Shown: positions 21,926 through 31,339 of the stretch, one piece after another
Position numbering within the stretch: position 1 is the first letter of the stretch
Layout of the letters: each line of letters starts with the position of its first letter
DNA from: an uncultured Sutterella sp.
Lineage (GTDB): Bacteria; Pseudomonadota; Gammaproteobacteria; Burkholderiales; Burkholderiaceae_F
Assembly (NCBI GenBank): GCA_900544335.1
Contig: UQUS01000021.1
Location: 1-33,691, forward strand
Length of the DNA stretch: 33,691 bases
Direction: 5' to 3'
Made by a program: the position numbers and the translations under genes
Notes under the pieces: generated by a model
The model's database searches: none
What the model was told of the DNA's origin: nothing
Seen by the model: the letters and a program-made list of their open reading frames with translations, nothing else

Positions 21926-24900
21926 ATGCTCAGCCAGTTTTGCATTCGTCGTCCCATCTTCGCATCGGTTCTGTCGATTCTTATTGTGCTCGGCGGCATC
22001 CTTTGCTACCTGGTGTTGCCCGTCTCACAGTATCCGAACATCGCACCGCCCGCCGTGACGGTCTCGACATCCTGGGAAGGCGCGAGCGCCTCGGTTTTAG
22101 CCCGTACGGTCGCAGCCCCCATCGAAGATCAACTCTCGGGCATTCAGGGACTTCTTTACTACAACACGAGTATTCGATCGAACGGCAACGTCCGTATCTC
22201 GTGCATTTTTGATGTCGGCACCAATCCCAACGACGCCGTTTTGGAAATCAACAACCGAGTTCGAACCGTTGAAAAACGTCTTCCCAAAAAGATTCAACAA
22301 GACGGCATCAGCGTTCGTAAGCACGATGAAGAAACGCTTTTGATTGTGGCGTACACGTCGCCCGACGGCTCGATGAGCCGCGTGGACATGGCCGATTACG
22401 CTCTTTTAAATGTCGTCGATCAGTTGCGACGCCTTCCCGGAATCGGCGATGTCAGCGTGTTCGGTAACGCACAAGGCGCCATGCGCATTTGGCTTGACCC
22501 GCAACGCATGGGCAAATTCGGGATTACGCCTGAGGACATCGACGCGGCCGTTAACGACAAAAACTACGAGCGCGGGGCCGGGCGTATTGGTGTTGCCCCG
22601 ACCACAGAGGAGCAACAACTTTTTTACACCACACGCACCAAAGGACAGCTTTTAACGCCCGAGGAATTCGGCTCGGTGATTCTGCGCGTGGATTCGGAAA
22701 ACCGCATTGTCCGCTTGCGTGATGTTGCCACCGTCGAGCTCGGAAACCGCAGCTACGAGATGGTCAACATCTTTAACGGAAAACCCTCGATTACGCTCGC
22801 TGTCTTTTTGCAAACCGGCGCTAATGCCGTGGCTGCAGCCAAAGCCGCGAAAGAAGAGCTGGCGCGTCTGGCGCACTTTTATCCGAAAAACAAAATCACC
22901 CACACGATTACCGACGATACGACCGTCTTTGTCAATGCCTCGCTCCGTGAAGTCTTCATCACGCTTTTGGAAGCGGGCCTACTGGTGCTCCTTGTTATTT
23001 ATCTCTTTTTACAAAACTGGCGCGCCACACTCATTCCGATGCTCTCGGTTCCGGTCTCCCTGATCGGTACGATGGCCGGTCTCTGGTTCTTTAACTTTTC
23101 CCTTAATACGCTCACGCTTTTTGCGATGACGCTAGTTATCGGCATTGTCGTTGACGATGCGATTGTCGTTTTGGAAAACGTTTCCCGTCTGATGAGCGAA
23201 GGTTTGAGTCCGCACGAGGCTGCGAAAAAAGCCATGAAGGAAGTCTCAAGCGCCCTTGTGGCCATCATCCTTGTGCTCTCAGCCGTCTTTGTACCCGTGG
23301 CATTTTTAGGCGGTATGGCAGGCGAACTTTACCGTCAGTTCTCGGTCACCGTTGCCGTTGCCGTGTGTCTGTCGGGTTTTGTTGCCTTGACCCTTACACC
23401 GGCCCTGTGCGCGATTCTCCTGAAAGGGCAAAAACCCTCACGCAATCGCCTTTTCGATACAGTCAATTGCCTACTGAAAAAAACGGGCTCCCTGTACCTG
23501 CGTGGGATTACCTTCTTTTTGGACCACACGAAGACGGCAGCTCTTGTCTTTGTCGGGGTCTGCGCTTCGGTTTATTTCCTCTTTATTTCCACACCGACGA
23601 CCTTTGTGCCTGTTGAAGATCAGGGCATTTTGCGCATGTCTTTTACGCTTCCTTCGAGTGCCTCGTTTAATCGAACGGAAAAAGAAGTCGAGAAGATGCG
23701 TCTTTTAATCGAGCAAAAGCTCGAGGGCGTGGAAAGCGTGTTGGCGATGGTCGGAAACGACCAGCAAGGGAACGACATCCGTGCCTCGGCCGCAACGTTT
23801 ATTTTGAAACTGAAGGACTGGAATGAGCGTGAGAAAACGGCCTTCGAACTACGCCGTGAACTGCAAAAACTCGGCGATACGTCCACCGAAGCCATTGCCG
23901 TTGCCTCGCAGCCCAATCCGATTCGGGGACTCGGACGCTCGAGCGGTTTTTCGGGCTACATTCAGGCGCGAGGAACCGACGATCCCGTGTTACTGCATGC
24001 CGTTGCCGATGACTTTACCGCCGAGCTCAAAAAACGCCCGGAACTTACAGGCCTTCGCCATATGATGCGTTCGGGAGCCCCGGTAATCGAAGTTAATGTC
24101 GATGAAGAAAAAGCCATGCGTCTTAACGTGACGACCGCTTCGATTTTCTCGACCTTGCAAAGCTTTTTCTCCGGCAACTACGTCAATGACTTTACGCGAA
24201 ACGGCAAGATTCGGCGCGTCATCATGCAAGCCGAACCGCGTTTTCGTATGAGTCCGGAAGACCTGACGCATTGCTGGGTTCGTAGTAGTGACGGAAACAT
24301 GATTCCGATGGCCTCTCTGATTACAACTAAGCGTGTCTCGGGAGCCGAAAGCCTGACGCGTAACGACGGGTATTTGGCCGCCATGTTCTCGGGCTCGGCC
24401 GTCGAAGGCGTCAGTTCCGGCGATGCCGTGCGTCTTGTCGAAGACATGGCTGACAAATATCTTCCCGAAGGGTACGGGATTTCTTGGGTCGGACAAGCCT
24501 GGCATGAAAAACGCATCGGCAGCTCTTCGATGCAAGCGTTTAGTTTCGGTCTGGTGATTGTCTTTTTGCTCTTAGCGGCACTTTATGAACGCTGGTCGCT
24601 TCCGATTGCCGTCATCATGTCGGTACCGTTTGCCGTTTTAGGGGCACTCACGGCGCTGCAAATCCGAGCAACGCCCAACGACATATATTTTCAAATCGGC
24701 TTACTCGTTTTAATCGGCCTGTCGGCGAAAAATGCGATTTTGATTGTCGAATTTGCCAGTGAAAAAATGCACGAAGGACTATCGGCACGAGAGGCGGCTC
24801 TTGCCGGAGCGCGTCTTCGTATGAGGCCGATCCTCATGACATCGATGGCCTTTATTCTCGGGGTTTTACCCTTGGTATTTAGTACCGGTGCCGGCGCCAT

Positions 24901-25027
24901 GGCACGCCGTTCGATGGGAACGGGCGTGTGCGGCGGCATGCTGGCGGCTACCTTTGTTGCTACGTTCTTCGTCCCTGTCTTTTTCACGTGGTTTGCCCGC
25001 ATGAAAAAAGCGCCGGTCTCCGAGTAG
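21926..25027 (+). CDS. RND multidrug efflux transporter (AcrB/HAE1 type)
   Basis: Proton-driven inner-membrane transporter that exports hydrophobic and amphiphilic compounds. 1033 residues, full length, with 12 expected spans and two large periplasmic loops. The N terminus (FCIRRPIFASVLSILIVLGG) is typical HAE1. The proton-relay residues are present: Asp410-Asp411 in GIVVDDAIVVLENV and Lys935 in GLSAKNAILIVEFA. The F-x-P(V/T)EDQG segment appears as TTFVPVEDQG. The ATG follows GAAGGGACACC. No TolC/OprM-type gene is next to it, so the outer-membrane channel must be encoded elsewhere. A strong terminator follows. Confidence 0.96.
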   Translation: MLSQFCIRRPIFASVLSILIVLGGILCYLVLPVSQYPNIAPPAVTVSTSWEGASASVLARTVAAPIEDQLSGIQGLLYYNTSIRSNGNVRISCIFDVGTNPNDAVLEINNRVRTVEKRLPKKIQQDGISVRKHDEETLLIVAYTSPDGSMSRVDMADYALLNVVDQLRRLPGIGDVSVFGNAQGAMRIWLDPQRMGKFGITPEDIDAAVNDKNYERGAGRIGVAPTTEEQQLFYTTRTKGQLLTPEEFGSVILRVDSENRIVRLRDVATVELGNRSYEMVNIFNGKPSITLAVFLQTGANAVAAAKAAKEELARLAHFYPKNKITHTITDDTTVFVNASLREVFITLLEAGLLVLLVIYLFLQNWRATLIPMLSVPVSLIGTMAGLWFFNFSLNTLTLFAMTLVIGIVVDDAIVVLENVSRLMSEGLSPHEAAKKAMKEVSSALVAIILVLSAVFVPVAFLGGMAGELYRQFSVTVAVAVCLSGFVALTLTPALCAILLKGQKPSRNRLFDTVNCLLKKTGSLYLRGITFFLDHTKTAALVFVGVCASVYFLFISTPTTFVPVEDQGILRMSFTLPSSASFNRTEKEVEKMRLLIEQKLEGVESVLAMVGNDQQGNDIRASAATFILKLKDWNEREKTAFELRRELQKLGDTSTEAIAVASQPNPIRGLGRSSGFSGYIQARGTDDPVLLHAVADDFTAELKKRPELTGLRHMMRSGAPVIEVNVDEEKAMRLNVTTASIFSTLQSFFSGNYVNDFTRNGKIRRVIMQAEPRFRMSPEDLTHCWVRSSDGNMIPMASLITTKRVSGAESLTRNDGYLAAMFSGSAVEGVSSGDAVRLVEDMADKYLPEGYGISWVGQAWHEKRIGSSSMQAFSFGLVIVFLLLAALYERWSLPIAVIMSVPFAVLGALTALQIRATPNDIYFQIGLLVLIGLSAKNAILIVEFASEKMHEGLSAREAALAGARLRMRPILMTSMAFILGVLPLVFSTGAGAMARRSMGTGVCGGMLAATFVATFFVPVFFTWFARMKKAPVSE

Positions 25028-25036
25028 TCGATACGG

Positions 25037-25070
25037 ATTTCCGAAGGCCCGAACGGCCTTCGGAAATTTT
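25037..25070 (+). terminator. strong rho-independent terminator after the RND pump
   Basis: A perfect 13-bp stem, ATTTCCGAAGGCC (25037-25049) with GGCCTTCGGAAAT (25055-25067), 5-base loop, then TTT. Confidence 0.9.
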
Positions 25071-25147
25071 CCCCTCCTGCAACACCCCACAGGGCTTTGC
25101 TTGCCCTAAAATAGGAGCGTTACATCGATTTAATCGGAGGGCGCGTA

Positions 25148-25582
25148 ATGTACAAAAGCTTTCTGGTACCGACTGACGGTTCCAACCTCTCTTTAGCCGC
25201 GGTCAAGGGCGCTGCATCCTTTGCCAAACAACTCGGGGCAAAAATCACGCTTCTGACCGTCATTGAGCCGTACAACTACACCGCCGTCAATGAATACCGT
25301 CCGGAATCCATCGATGACTACGACGAGCGCATGCTCGCGCTTGCCGAAGGGCGACTTGCGGAGGCGCAGGCCATCGTTGAGGATGCCGGGGTTCCCGTTC
25401 AAACGCTGGCGATTAAGAATTTCTCGCCGGCCGAAGCGATTATTTCCACGGCCGAGTCCAAAGGGTGCGATTGCATCTTTATGGCAAGCCACGGACGCAA
25501 AGGTCTGGCGGCCCTGATTCTCGGCAGCGAAACGCAACGGGTTCTGGCCTATTCCAAATTGCCGGTTATCGTTTACCGTTAA
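25148..25582 (+). CDS. universal stress protein UspA family
   Basis: Small cytosolic nucleotide-binding protein of the Usp fold, usually induced by starvation or stress. 144 residues, single domain. The N-terminal MYKSFLVPTDGSNLS contains the conserved DGS. The C-terminal ATP site is ASHGRKGLAALILGSETQRVL, fitting G-x2-G-x9-G(S/T) except that the first glycine is alanine; binding may be weaker. The final segment KLPVIVYR matches the usual PVLVV end. The ATG at 25148 follows CGGAGGG. It stands alone between terminators at 25037 and 25591. Confidence 0.93.
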   Translation: MYKSFLVPTDGSNLSLAAVKGAASFAKQLGAKITLLTVIEPYNYTAVNEYRPESIDDYDERMLALAEGRLAEAQAIVEDAGVPVQTLAIKNFSPAEAIISTAESKGCDCIFMASHGRKGLAALILGSETQRVLAYSKLPVIVYR

Positions 25583-25590
25583 TGCGTTTT

Positions 25591-25620
25591 TCGGCCCGGT
25601 AACGGGCCGATTGTCTTTTT
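25591..25620 (+). terminator. rho-independent terminator after usp
   Basis: TCGGCCCG (25591-25598) pairs with CGGGCCGA (25603-25610), 4-base loop, followed by TTGTCTTTTT. The hairpin ends 20 bases before the next ATG, so some read-through into the next gene is possible. Confidence 0.75.
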
Positions 25621-25630
25621 AGGAGAAACA

Positions 25631-26020
25631 ATGTCTGAGCTTGACTCAATCAATGCCGAGATGGACGCGGCGAATCTGTATTCGGAAGAGATTCTCACCG
25701 ACCGTAAGATGGGAAACATCCGTATTCTCACTCCCGTTCTTGCTGACGGCAGTGCAGATCCTTCCCGTAAGCCCATTTTCTCGGGTGAGATTCAAATCAT
25801 GACCCAGATGGGACCGTTGCCGATTAACTTTGATATCGAAGCCGACACGGTTCAAGAGGCCGTCAAAAAATATGGGGAAGCGGCGAAAGCCGGTGTTCAA
25901 AAGACCATCGACAAGATTCAGGAATTGCGCCGCGAAGCCGCAACGAAGATTGTCACGCCGGGCACCCCGGGATTCGGTGTTCCGCCCGATGCCGGCAGTT
26001 CCCCCATCCAGATGCCCTAA
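25631..26020 (+). CDS. small conserved cytosolic protein of unknown function
   Basis: 129 residues, acidic and soluble, with no signal or membrane segment. I recall similar short proteins across Betaproteobacteria with the same TDRK-G-IR-LTPV start, a central GEIQIMTQMGPLPINFDIEA segment (about 52-71) and a C-terminal helix with EAVKKYGEAAKAG and IQELRREAATKIV; none has a known function to my knowledge. The last 20 residues are Gly/Pro-rich. It has a strong ribosome site (AGGAGAAACA before the ATG) and its own terminator, suggesting good expression. The recollection of homologues is not verified by search. Confidence 0.8.
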   Translation: MSELDSINAEMDAANLYSEEILTDRKMGNIRILTPVLADGSADPSRKPIFSGEIQIMTQMGPLPINFDIEADTVQEAVKKYGEAAKAGVQKTIDKIQELRREAATKIVTPGTPGFGVPPDAGSSPIQMP

Positions 26021-26040
26021 AAAGCAGCATCGCTTTTAAT

Positions 26041-26077
26041 GCCTTCGAAGTCCTCCGATTTCGAAGGCTATGTTTTT
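26041..26077 (+). terminator. rho-independent terminator
   Basis: GCCTTCGAA (26041-26049) pairs with TTCGAAGGC (26060-26068), 10-base loop, followed by TATGTTTTT. It ends the transcript of the small conserved gene. Confidence 0.8.
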
Positions 26078-26104
26078 GCGGCCTCCTTATGACTTGATTT
26101 CAGC

Positions 26105-26133
26105 TCGGCAAGCGCACCGTGCTCGTTTACAAT
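26105..26133 (+). promoter_or_regulatory. candidate sigma-70 promoter of purB
   Basis: TCGGCA (26105-26110, 4 of 6 matches to TTGACA), a 17-base spacer and TACAAT (26128-26133). Transcription would start near 26140, about 34 bases before the purB ATG. The preceding terminator makes a promoter here necessary. Confidence 0.5.
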
Positions 26134-26173
26134 ACCTTCCGTCTGATTTTCATCTTTTTTTTTCGAGTCTGCC

Positions 26174-27544
26174 ATGCCTGAACTTTCTACGTTGCGCGCC
26201 ATCAGTCCCTTGGACGGTCGCTATGCCAAACAATGTGACGAACTGCGGGAAATTTTCTCCGAATACGCTTTCATGCGAGCCCGTGTCAAGGTCGAAGTCG
26301 AGTGGCTTATCGCCCTTTCTCAAACCGGACTTCCCGGAATCCTCCCGATTAGCGGTGAACATGCGCAATTTCTGCGTTCGCTTTACACAGATTTCACCTT
26401 GCAAAACTGCGAGCAAATCAAAGAGATTGAAGCGACCACCAATCACGACGTCAAAGCCGTCGAATACTGGATGAAGGCACAGGTTGCGCACGATACGGCG
26501 CTAACCGCCGAAAGCGAATTCGTGCACTTTGCCTGCACAAGCGAAGATATCAATAACACGAGCTACGCGATGATGCTTTCTGACGGTCGCAAAGCCCTTG
26601 TCGGAAAACTCCGCGCGATTCACGCGATTTTGCAAGACTACGCGCATCGCTGGGCCGACGTTCCCATGCTCTCTCGCACCCACGGGCAGCCCGCCTCTCC
26701 GACCACAATCGGAAAGGAATTTGCTGTTTTTGCCGTGCGACTGAATCGCATCATCGAATCGATTGAAAACGTCCGACTTCTGGCGAAAATGAACGGCGCC
26801 GTCGGCAATTTCAATGCCCATTTGGCCGCTTATCCGGATTTTGACTGGGAAGCGTTTGCCAAGATCGTTGTTCAAGACAAACTCGGAGCAACCTTTAACA
26901 CCCACACAACCCAAATCGAATCGCACGACTACATGGCCGAGCTTTTCGATGAAATCTGTCGCGCCAACACGGTCCTACTGGATTTGGCGCGCGATGTCTG
27001 GGCGTACATCTCTCTGGGATACTTCAAACAAAAGCTCAAGGCCGGTGAAGTCGGCTCCTCAACAATGCCCCACAAGGTCAACCCCATCGACTTTGAAAAT
27101 GCCGAAGGCAATTTCGGCATTGCCGATGCGCTTTTCCGTCACTTTTCCGAAAAGCTTCCGATTTCCCGTTGGCAGCGCGATTTGAGTGATTCGACCGTGC
27201 AACGCAACCTCGGTGTGGCGTTCGGATACAGCTTTACCGGGTACGCCTCTTTAGTCAAGGGCCTTGAGAAGCTCGAACTCAATGAAGCCAAAGTGGCCGA
27301 AGATTTGGATGCAGCTTGGGAAGTGCTGGCCGAAGCGATTCAAACCGTCATGCGTCGCTATGCAGTGGAAAAACCCTACGAGAAACTTAAGGCCTTAACG
27401 CGCGGCAAGGGACACATATCCCCTGAAGTGCTGCGCGAATTTATCGAGACGCTACAGATCCCGCAAGAGGCCAAAGAGCGTCTACTTGTGATGACCCCGG
27501 CAAGTTATATCGGCAAGGCAGTCGAACTTGCCAAGCGTGCCTAA
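26174..27544 (+). CDS. purB: adenylosuccinate lyase PurB
   Basis: Fumarase-superfamily lyase acting twice in purine synthesis: SAICAR to AICAR, and adenylosuccinate to AMP, releasing fumarate each time. 456 residues, the E. coli-type length. It opens LSTLRAISPLDGRYAKQ; it has TSEDINNTSYA, the catalytic-histidine segment SRTHGQPASPTT, and the superfamily signature SSTMPHKVNP near residues 294-303 on the flexible serine loop. The ATG at 26174 is unambiguous although the ribosome site is poor (T-rich leader). Monocistronic, with a terminator 10 bases after the stop. Confidence 0.97.
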   Translation: MPELSTLRAISPLDGRYAKQCDELREIFSEYAFMRARVKVEVEWLIALSQTGLPGILPISGEHAQFLRSLYTDFTLQNCEQIKEIEATTNHDVKAVEYWMKAQVAHDTALTAESEFVHFACTSEDINNTSYAMMLSDGRKALVGKLRAIHAILQDYAHRWADVPMLSRTHGQPASPTTIGKEFAVFAVRLNRIIESIENVRLLAKMNGAVGNFNAHLAAYPDFDWEAFAKIVVQDKLGATFNTHTTQIESHDYMAELFDEICRANTVLLDLARDVWAYISLGYFKQKLKAGEVGSSTMPHKVNPIDFENAEGNFGIADALFRHFSEKLPISRWQRDLSDSTVQRNLGVAFGYSFTGYASLVKGLEKLELNEAKVAEDLDAAWEVLAEAIQTVMRRYAVEKPYEKLKALTRGKGHISPEVLREFIETLQIPQEAKERLLVMTPASYIGKAVELAKRA

Positions 27545-27553
27545 CTGACTTTT

Positions 27554-27590
27554 GCCGGAGGAATCCTTTCCTCCGGCTTTCCGTTTTATT
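27554..27590 (+). terminator. rho-independent terminator after purB
   Basis: GCCGGAGGA (27554-27562) pairs with TCCTCCGGC (27569-27577), 6-base loop, followed by TTTCCGTTTTATT. Confidence 0.85.
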
Positions 27591-27601
27591 CCAGGTGCCC
27601 C

Positions 27602-28621
27602 GTGTCCAACCGATTCTTACTTAGCTCCGTTCTTGTCAGTTCCCTACTCCTCTGTGCCTGCCAAAATGCCGTCACGCGGCAATACGGCATGGACTACGAC
27701 GCGACGATTTCACGCGCCGGCAACCTCGTGCATTACTTCGGGCTACAAGGCGTGCCGTCCGACACGGTAACGCCTTCCGATTTTTCCGGTAAAGCAGGGA
27801 CAAGCACCGTTTTGCAGCGCCGTTGGATTGAAGGAGGTCCTTCTATCCGTCGTGCTCAGCCGGAAAAAGCCTCCGATCGCAAGGACACGTATTCGTCCGC
27901 AGGACTCATTGAGGCCATGACGGACAATCTGACGAATTCTTCGGAGGAAAACCAATTCTTCGGCTTTGTCGACGAAATGCATGCCGAGACCAACGGACAG
28001 GCGCAAAAGAAGGTCGTTTCTCTTTTAACGCGCTCCTTTTTTAATAGCCTGAGAAAAACCGACAGCCAATCAATCTATCACCTCGATTTAATCCGCAGAA
28101 CCGCCGCTAAGGATGCCACAGTGCACTCTATGGCCGTTTTTCTGGAAAACGAAGCGCTCGGCTGTCGCTATAACCCGGAGGCTACCGGTCCCGCTCCGAT
28201 CGGAACGTGCGGAATGATTGTGATTTCAAGGTCCCCGGATGATACAAAACCGGCTGTGATTCCCTTTGCTATCGGGGGCTTGAAAGAAAAGGTCGAGTCC
28301 AAACGCCCCGAAGAAATGCTCACGAGTTTTTTAGATCGTGAAGACCGACTCGGCTATCGAATCGGTGCACACCCGTATGCTCCGAGCCAGAACGCAAGCG
28401 GTATGCCGTTTTTCCGCTGGAACGGCAGTGCGTGGATCAAAACCGATGAGTTTGACGGGCTGGCTGAAAAAGCGTTTGAAGACTTAACCAAGACACTCCC
28501 GGCGTTAAGTTTTGTGTATCACAAGAGCGTTACCTTGGCTAACGGACAAAAGACGTTACCTTACTTAATTGAAGGGTCACAGTTCGATTTCTTCTTTAAG
28601 CCGCCTCAAGAAAGCCGCTAA
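27602..28621 (+). CDS. predicted lipoprotein of unknown function
   Basis: I do not recognise the family. 339 residues from a GTG at 27602, preceded by CCAGGTG. The signal MSNRFLLSSVLVSSLLLCAC ends with a lipobox cysteine at 20. The mature protein is polar and soluble-looking, with no further membrane segment. Features include YGMDYDATISRAGNLVHYFG soon after the anchor, a Ser/Asn/Glu-rich region (about 95-125), CRYNPEATGPAPIGTCGM with two cysteines near 190-205 that could form a disulfide, and an aromatic end (FDFFFKPPQESR). It lies between purB's terminator and a bidirectional terminator shared with clpB, so it is a single-gene unit without an obvious promoter. Confidence 0.75.
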   Translation: MSNRFLLSSVLVSSLLLCACQNAVTRQYGMDYDATISRAGNLVHYFGLQGVPSDTVTPSDFSGKAGTSTVLQRRWIEGGPSIRRAQPEKASDRKDTYSSAGLIEAMTDNLTNSSEENQFFGFVDEMHAETNGQAQKKVVSLLTRSFFNSLRKTDSQSIYHLDLIRRTAAKDATVHSMAVFLENEALGCRYNPEATGPAPIGTCGMIVISRSPDDTKPAVIPFAIGGLKEKVESKRPEEMLTSFLDREDRLGYRIGAHPYAPSQNASGMPFFRWNGSAWIKTDEFDGLAEKAFEDLTKTLPALSFVYHKSVTLANGQKTLPYLIEGSQFDFFFKPPQESR

Positions 28622-28628
28622 AGGCACA

Positions 28629-28666
28629 AAAAATCCCGCATCGGATTTCTCCTTTGCGGGATTTTT
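28629..28666. terminator. bidirectional terminator between the lipoprotein gene and clpB
   Basis: AAAAATCCCGCA (28629-28640) pairs with TGCGGGATTTTT (28655-28666), a 12-bp stem with 14-base loop. A and T runs on the two sides let it work in both directions for the convergent genes. Confidence 0.88.
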
Positions 28667-28682
28667 TTAGCGAGGTAACAGG

Positions 28683-31271
28683 TTAGTCTTTCTTATCCAA
28701 GAAAACCAACTTGCCGTCCTTTAACTCGACCTGAACCGTGTCACCCGGAGCGTACTTGCCTTCAAGGAGCGCTCTTGCCATCGGATTTTCCAACAAATCC
28801 TGCACGGCACGCTTTAACGGACGAGCGCCGTACACGGGATCGAAGCCTGCCGCTGCGACAAAGTCCAAAGCCGCATCGCTTAACTTCAAGCCGACACCCT
28901 GGGCCGCCAAGCGCTTACCGAGAGACGCAATTTGCAAGGAAGCAATCTTGCGAATCGAGGTCTTGTTCAAATTGTTGAACACGACGATTTCATCAATACG
29001 GTTGATGAACTCCGGACGGAAGTGCGCTTTGACTTGCGCCATCGCTGCTTCCTTCACCTGCTCATGCGGAGCATTCGCCAAGCGCTGTATTTCATCGCTT
29101 CCGAGGTTACTCGTCATGATGATGACCGTGTTCTTAAAGTCCACCGTCCGACCTTGTCCGTCGGTCATACGACCGTCGTCCAAAACCTGCAAGAGGACGT
29201 TAAAGACATCGGGATGCGCTTTTTCCACCTCATCGAGCAAGATGACGCTATAGGGCTTACGACGCACGGCCTCGGTCAGGTAGCCCCCTTCTTCATAGCC
29301 GACATATCCCGGAGGAGCACCGATTAAACGAGCCACCGAGTGCTTTTCCATAAATTCGCTCATATCGATACGAATCAGAGCCGATTCCGTATCAAAGAGG
29401 AATTCACACAAAGCCTTCGTCAACTCCGTCTTACCGACACCGGTCGGACCTAAAAAGAGGAACGACCCGTACGGACGGTTCGGATCGGAAAGCCCCGCAC
29501 GACTCCGAAGCACTGTCTGCGCCACAGCTTCAACGGCCGCATCCTGTCCGATAACGCGTTTTTTGAGCGCATCGGCCATACCCAACAGTTTGGCCTTTTC
29601 GCCCTGCATCATCTTGGAGACAGGAATCCCTGTCGCACGGCTCACAACCTCGGCGATTTCCTCGGCGCCCACACTCGTGCGCAGGAGCTTCGGATGCGTT
29701 GCCGCTTGCTTTTCGCCTTTTTCCGCTTTCTTGAGTTTTTCTTCCAACTTCGGAAGAACACCGTACTGCAATTCGGCCAGGCGTTCGAACTTACCTTCAC
29801 GACGGCACGCTTCCATCTCGATTTTCGTGCGATCGATTTCGTCACGCACGGACTTCGAACCGATGGCTTGCGCCTTTTCCGCCTTCCACACTTCTTCCAA
29901 ATCCGAGTACTCACGCGACAGTTTCGCGATTTCGTCTTCAATGGCCGCTAAGCGCTTGTGGCTTGCGTCATCGGTCTCTTTTTTCATCGCTTCGCGTTCG
30001 ATTTTCAGTTGAATCAAACGACGATCGAGCTTATCGAGAGCCTCGGGCTTGGAGTCAATTTCCATCTTGACGCGGCTTGCCGCCTCATCAATAAGGTCAA
30101 TGGCCTTATCGGGAAGGAAGCGATCGGTGATGTAGCGCTGCGAAAGTTCGGCAGCCGCCACAATCGCCGGGTCGGTAATTTCAACGCCGTGATGCGCTTC
30201 GTACTTTTCCTGTAGGCCGCGCAAAATGGCAATCGTATCCTCCAGACTCGGTTCGTCCACTAAGACCTTCTGGAAACGACGCTCTAAGGCCGCATCCTTT
30301 TCGATGTACTTACGGTACTCGTCCAAAGTCGTCGCACCGATGACATGCAACTCACCGCGCGAAAGCGCAGGCTTAAGCATGTTGCCGGCATCCATCGACC
30401 CTTCGGTCTTTCCGGCGCCCACAACCGTGTGCAACTCATCGATAAAGAGAATGATTTTGCCTTCGGCCGCCGTCACTTCCTTGAGTAACTTCTTAAGGCG
30501 TTCCTCAAATTCGCCGCGGTACTTGGCGCCGGCGATAAGACCTGCCATATCCAAGGACAAAATCACCTTGTGTTTGAGGCTATCGGGAACTTCACCGTTG
30601 ACAATACGCTGGGCAAGCCCCTCGACCACGGCCGTCTTACCGACACCGGGTTCACCGATAAGCACCGGGTTATTTTTCGTGCGGCGCTGCAAAATCTGCA
30701 TCGTGCGACGAATTTCATCATCGCGTCCGATTACAGGATCGATTTTTCCGAGGCGAGCACGTTCGGTTAAATCCACCGTGTAACGCTTGATGGCATCGCG
30801 ACCGGACTCCCCTTCGACATCTTCGACCTTTTCGCCGCCGCGAATCGCGTCAATGGCAGCCGAAAGAGCACCGCGCGTCACACCGAAACGGCTCAAAAGC
30901 TTAGAAACTTCGAGCGAACCATCCGTTAACGCCAGCAAAAAGACTTCCGACGAGATAAACGAATCGGAGCGTTTTGTCGCTTCCTTTTCTGCCAAGTTAA
31001 AGGCACGAACCGTGTCGCGACTGACTTGAATATCCCCGCCTGTTCCCGTCACTTTCGGGAATTTGGCAATCGCATCGGTCACGGCCTCGCGAATTTGCTT
31101 GGCATTGGCGCCGGCCCGTTCAAAAAGACCGTTAGCCACCCCTTCCTCGTCGTCCATAATGGCTGCAAGGATGTGTTCCGGTTCGATATATTGGTTGTCA
31201 TTGGACAAAGCAAGCGATTGTGCTTCGGCAAGTGCCTGCTGAAACTTTGTCGTTAATTTGTCTTGTCTCAT
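28683..31271 (-). CDS. clpB: ATP-dependent disaggregase ClpB
   Basis: Hexameric AAA+ unfoldase that, with DnaK, pulls proteins out of aggregates after heat stress. 862 residues, the normal size. The N domain of Clp repeats is at 1-145, the first AAA+ has Walker A GEPGVGKT (206-213), and the long coiled-coil middle domain is at about 400-530 (charged heptads typical of ClpB rather than ClpA). The second AAA+ has Walker A GPTGVGKT (608-615), and MTSNLGS and the C-terminal D2 small domain follow. The ATG at 31271 follows GAGGAG. A textbook sigma-32 promoter lies upstream. Confidence 0.97.
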   Translation of the reverse strand: MRQDKLTTKFQQALAEAQSLALSNDNQYIEPEHILAAIMDDEEGVANGLFERAGANAKQIREAVTDAIAKFPKVTGTGGDIQVSRDTVRAFNLAEKEATKRSDSFISSEVFLLALTDGSLEVSKLLSRFGVTRGALSAAIDAIRGGEKVEDVEGESGRDAIKRYTVDLTERARLGKIDPVIGRDDEIRRTMQILQRRTKNNPVLIGEPGVGKTAVVEGLAQRIVNGEVPDSLKHKVILSLDMAGLIAGAKYRGEFEERLKKLLKEVTAAEGKIILFIDELHTVVGAGKTEGSMDAGNMLKPALSRGELHVIGATTLDEYRKYIEKDAALERRFQKVLVDEPSLEDTIAILRGLQEKYEAHHGVEITDPAIVAAAELSQRYITDRFLPDKAIDLIDEAASRVKMEIDSKPEALDKLDRRLIQLKIEREAMKKETDDASHKRLAAIEDEIAKLSREYSDLEEVWKAEKAQAIGSKSVRDEIDRTKIEMEACRREGKFERLAELQYGVLPKLEEKLKKAEKGEKQAATHPKLLRTSVGAEEIAEVVSRATGIPVSKMMQGEKAKLLGMADALKKRVIGQDAAVEAVAQTVLRSRAGLSDPNRPYGSFLFLGPTGVGKTELTKALCEFLFDTESALIRIDMSEFMEKHSVARLIGAPPGYVGYEEGGYLTEAVRRKPYSVILLDEVEKAHPDVFNVLLQVLDDGRMTDGQGRTVDFKNTVIIMTSNLGSDEIQRLANAPHEQVKEAAMAQVKAHFRPEFINRIDEIVVFNNLNKTSIRKIASLQIASLGKRLAAQGVGLKLSDAALDFVAAAGFDPVYGARPLKRAVQDLLENPMARALLEGKYAPGDTVQVELKDGKLVFLDKKD

Positions 31272-31339
31272 ACGAATCTCCTCGAAAGAAGCAAGGAACC
31301 GGGATAACTCCTCGGAATTTGCAACTTTCCATGACCCCT

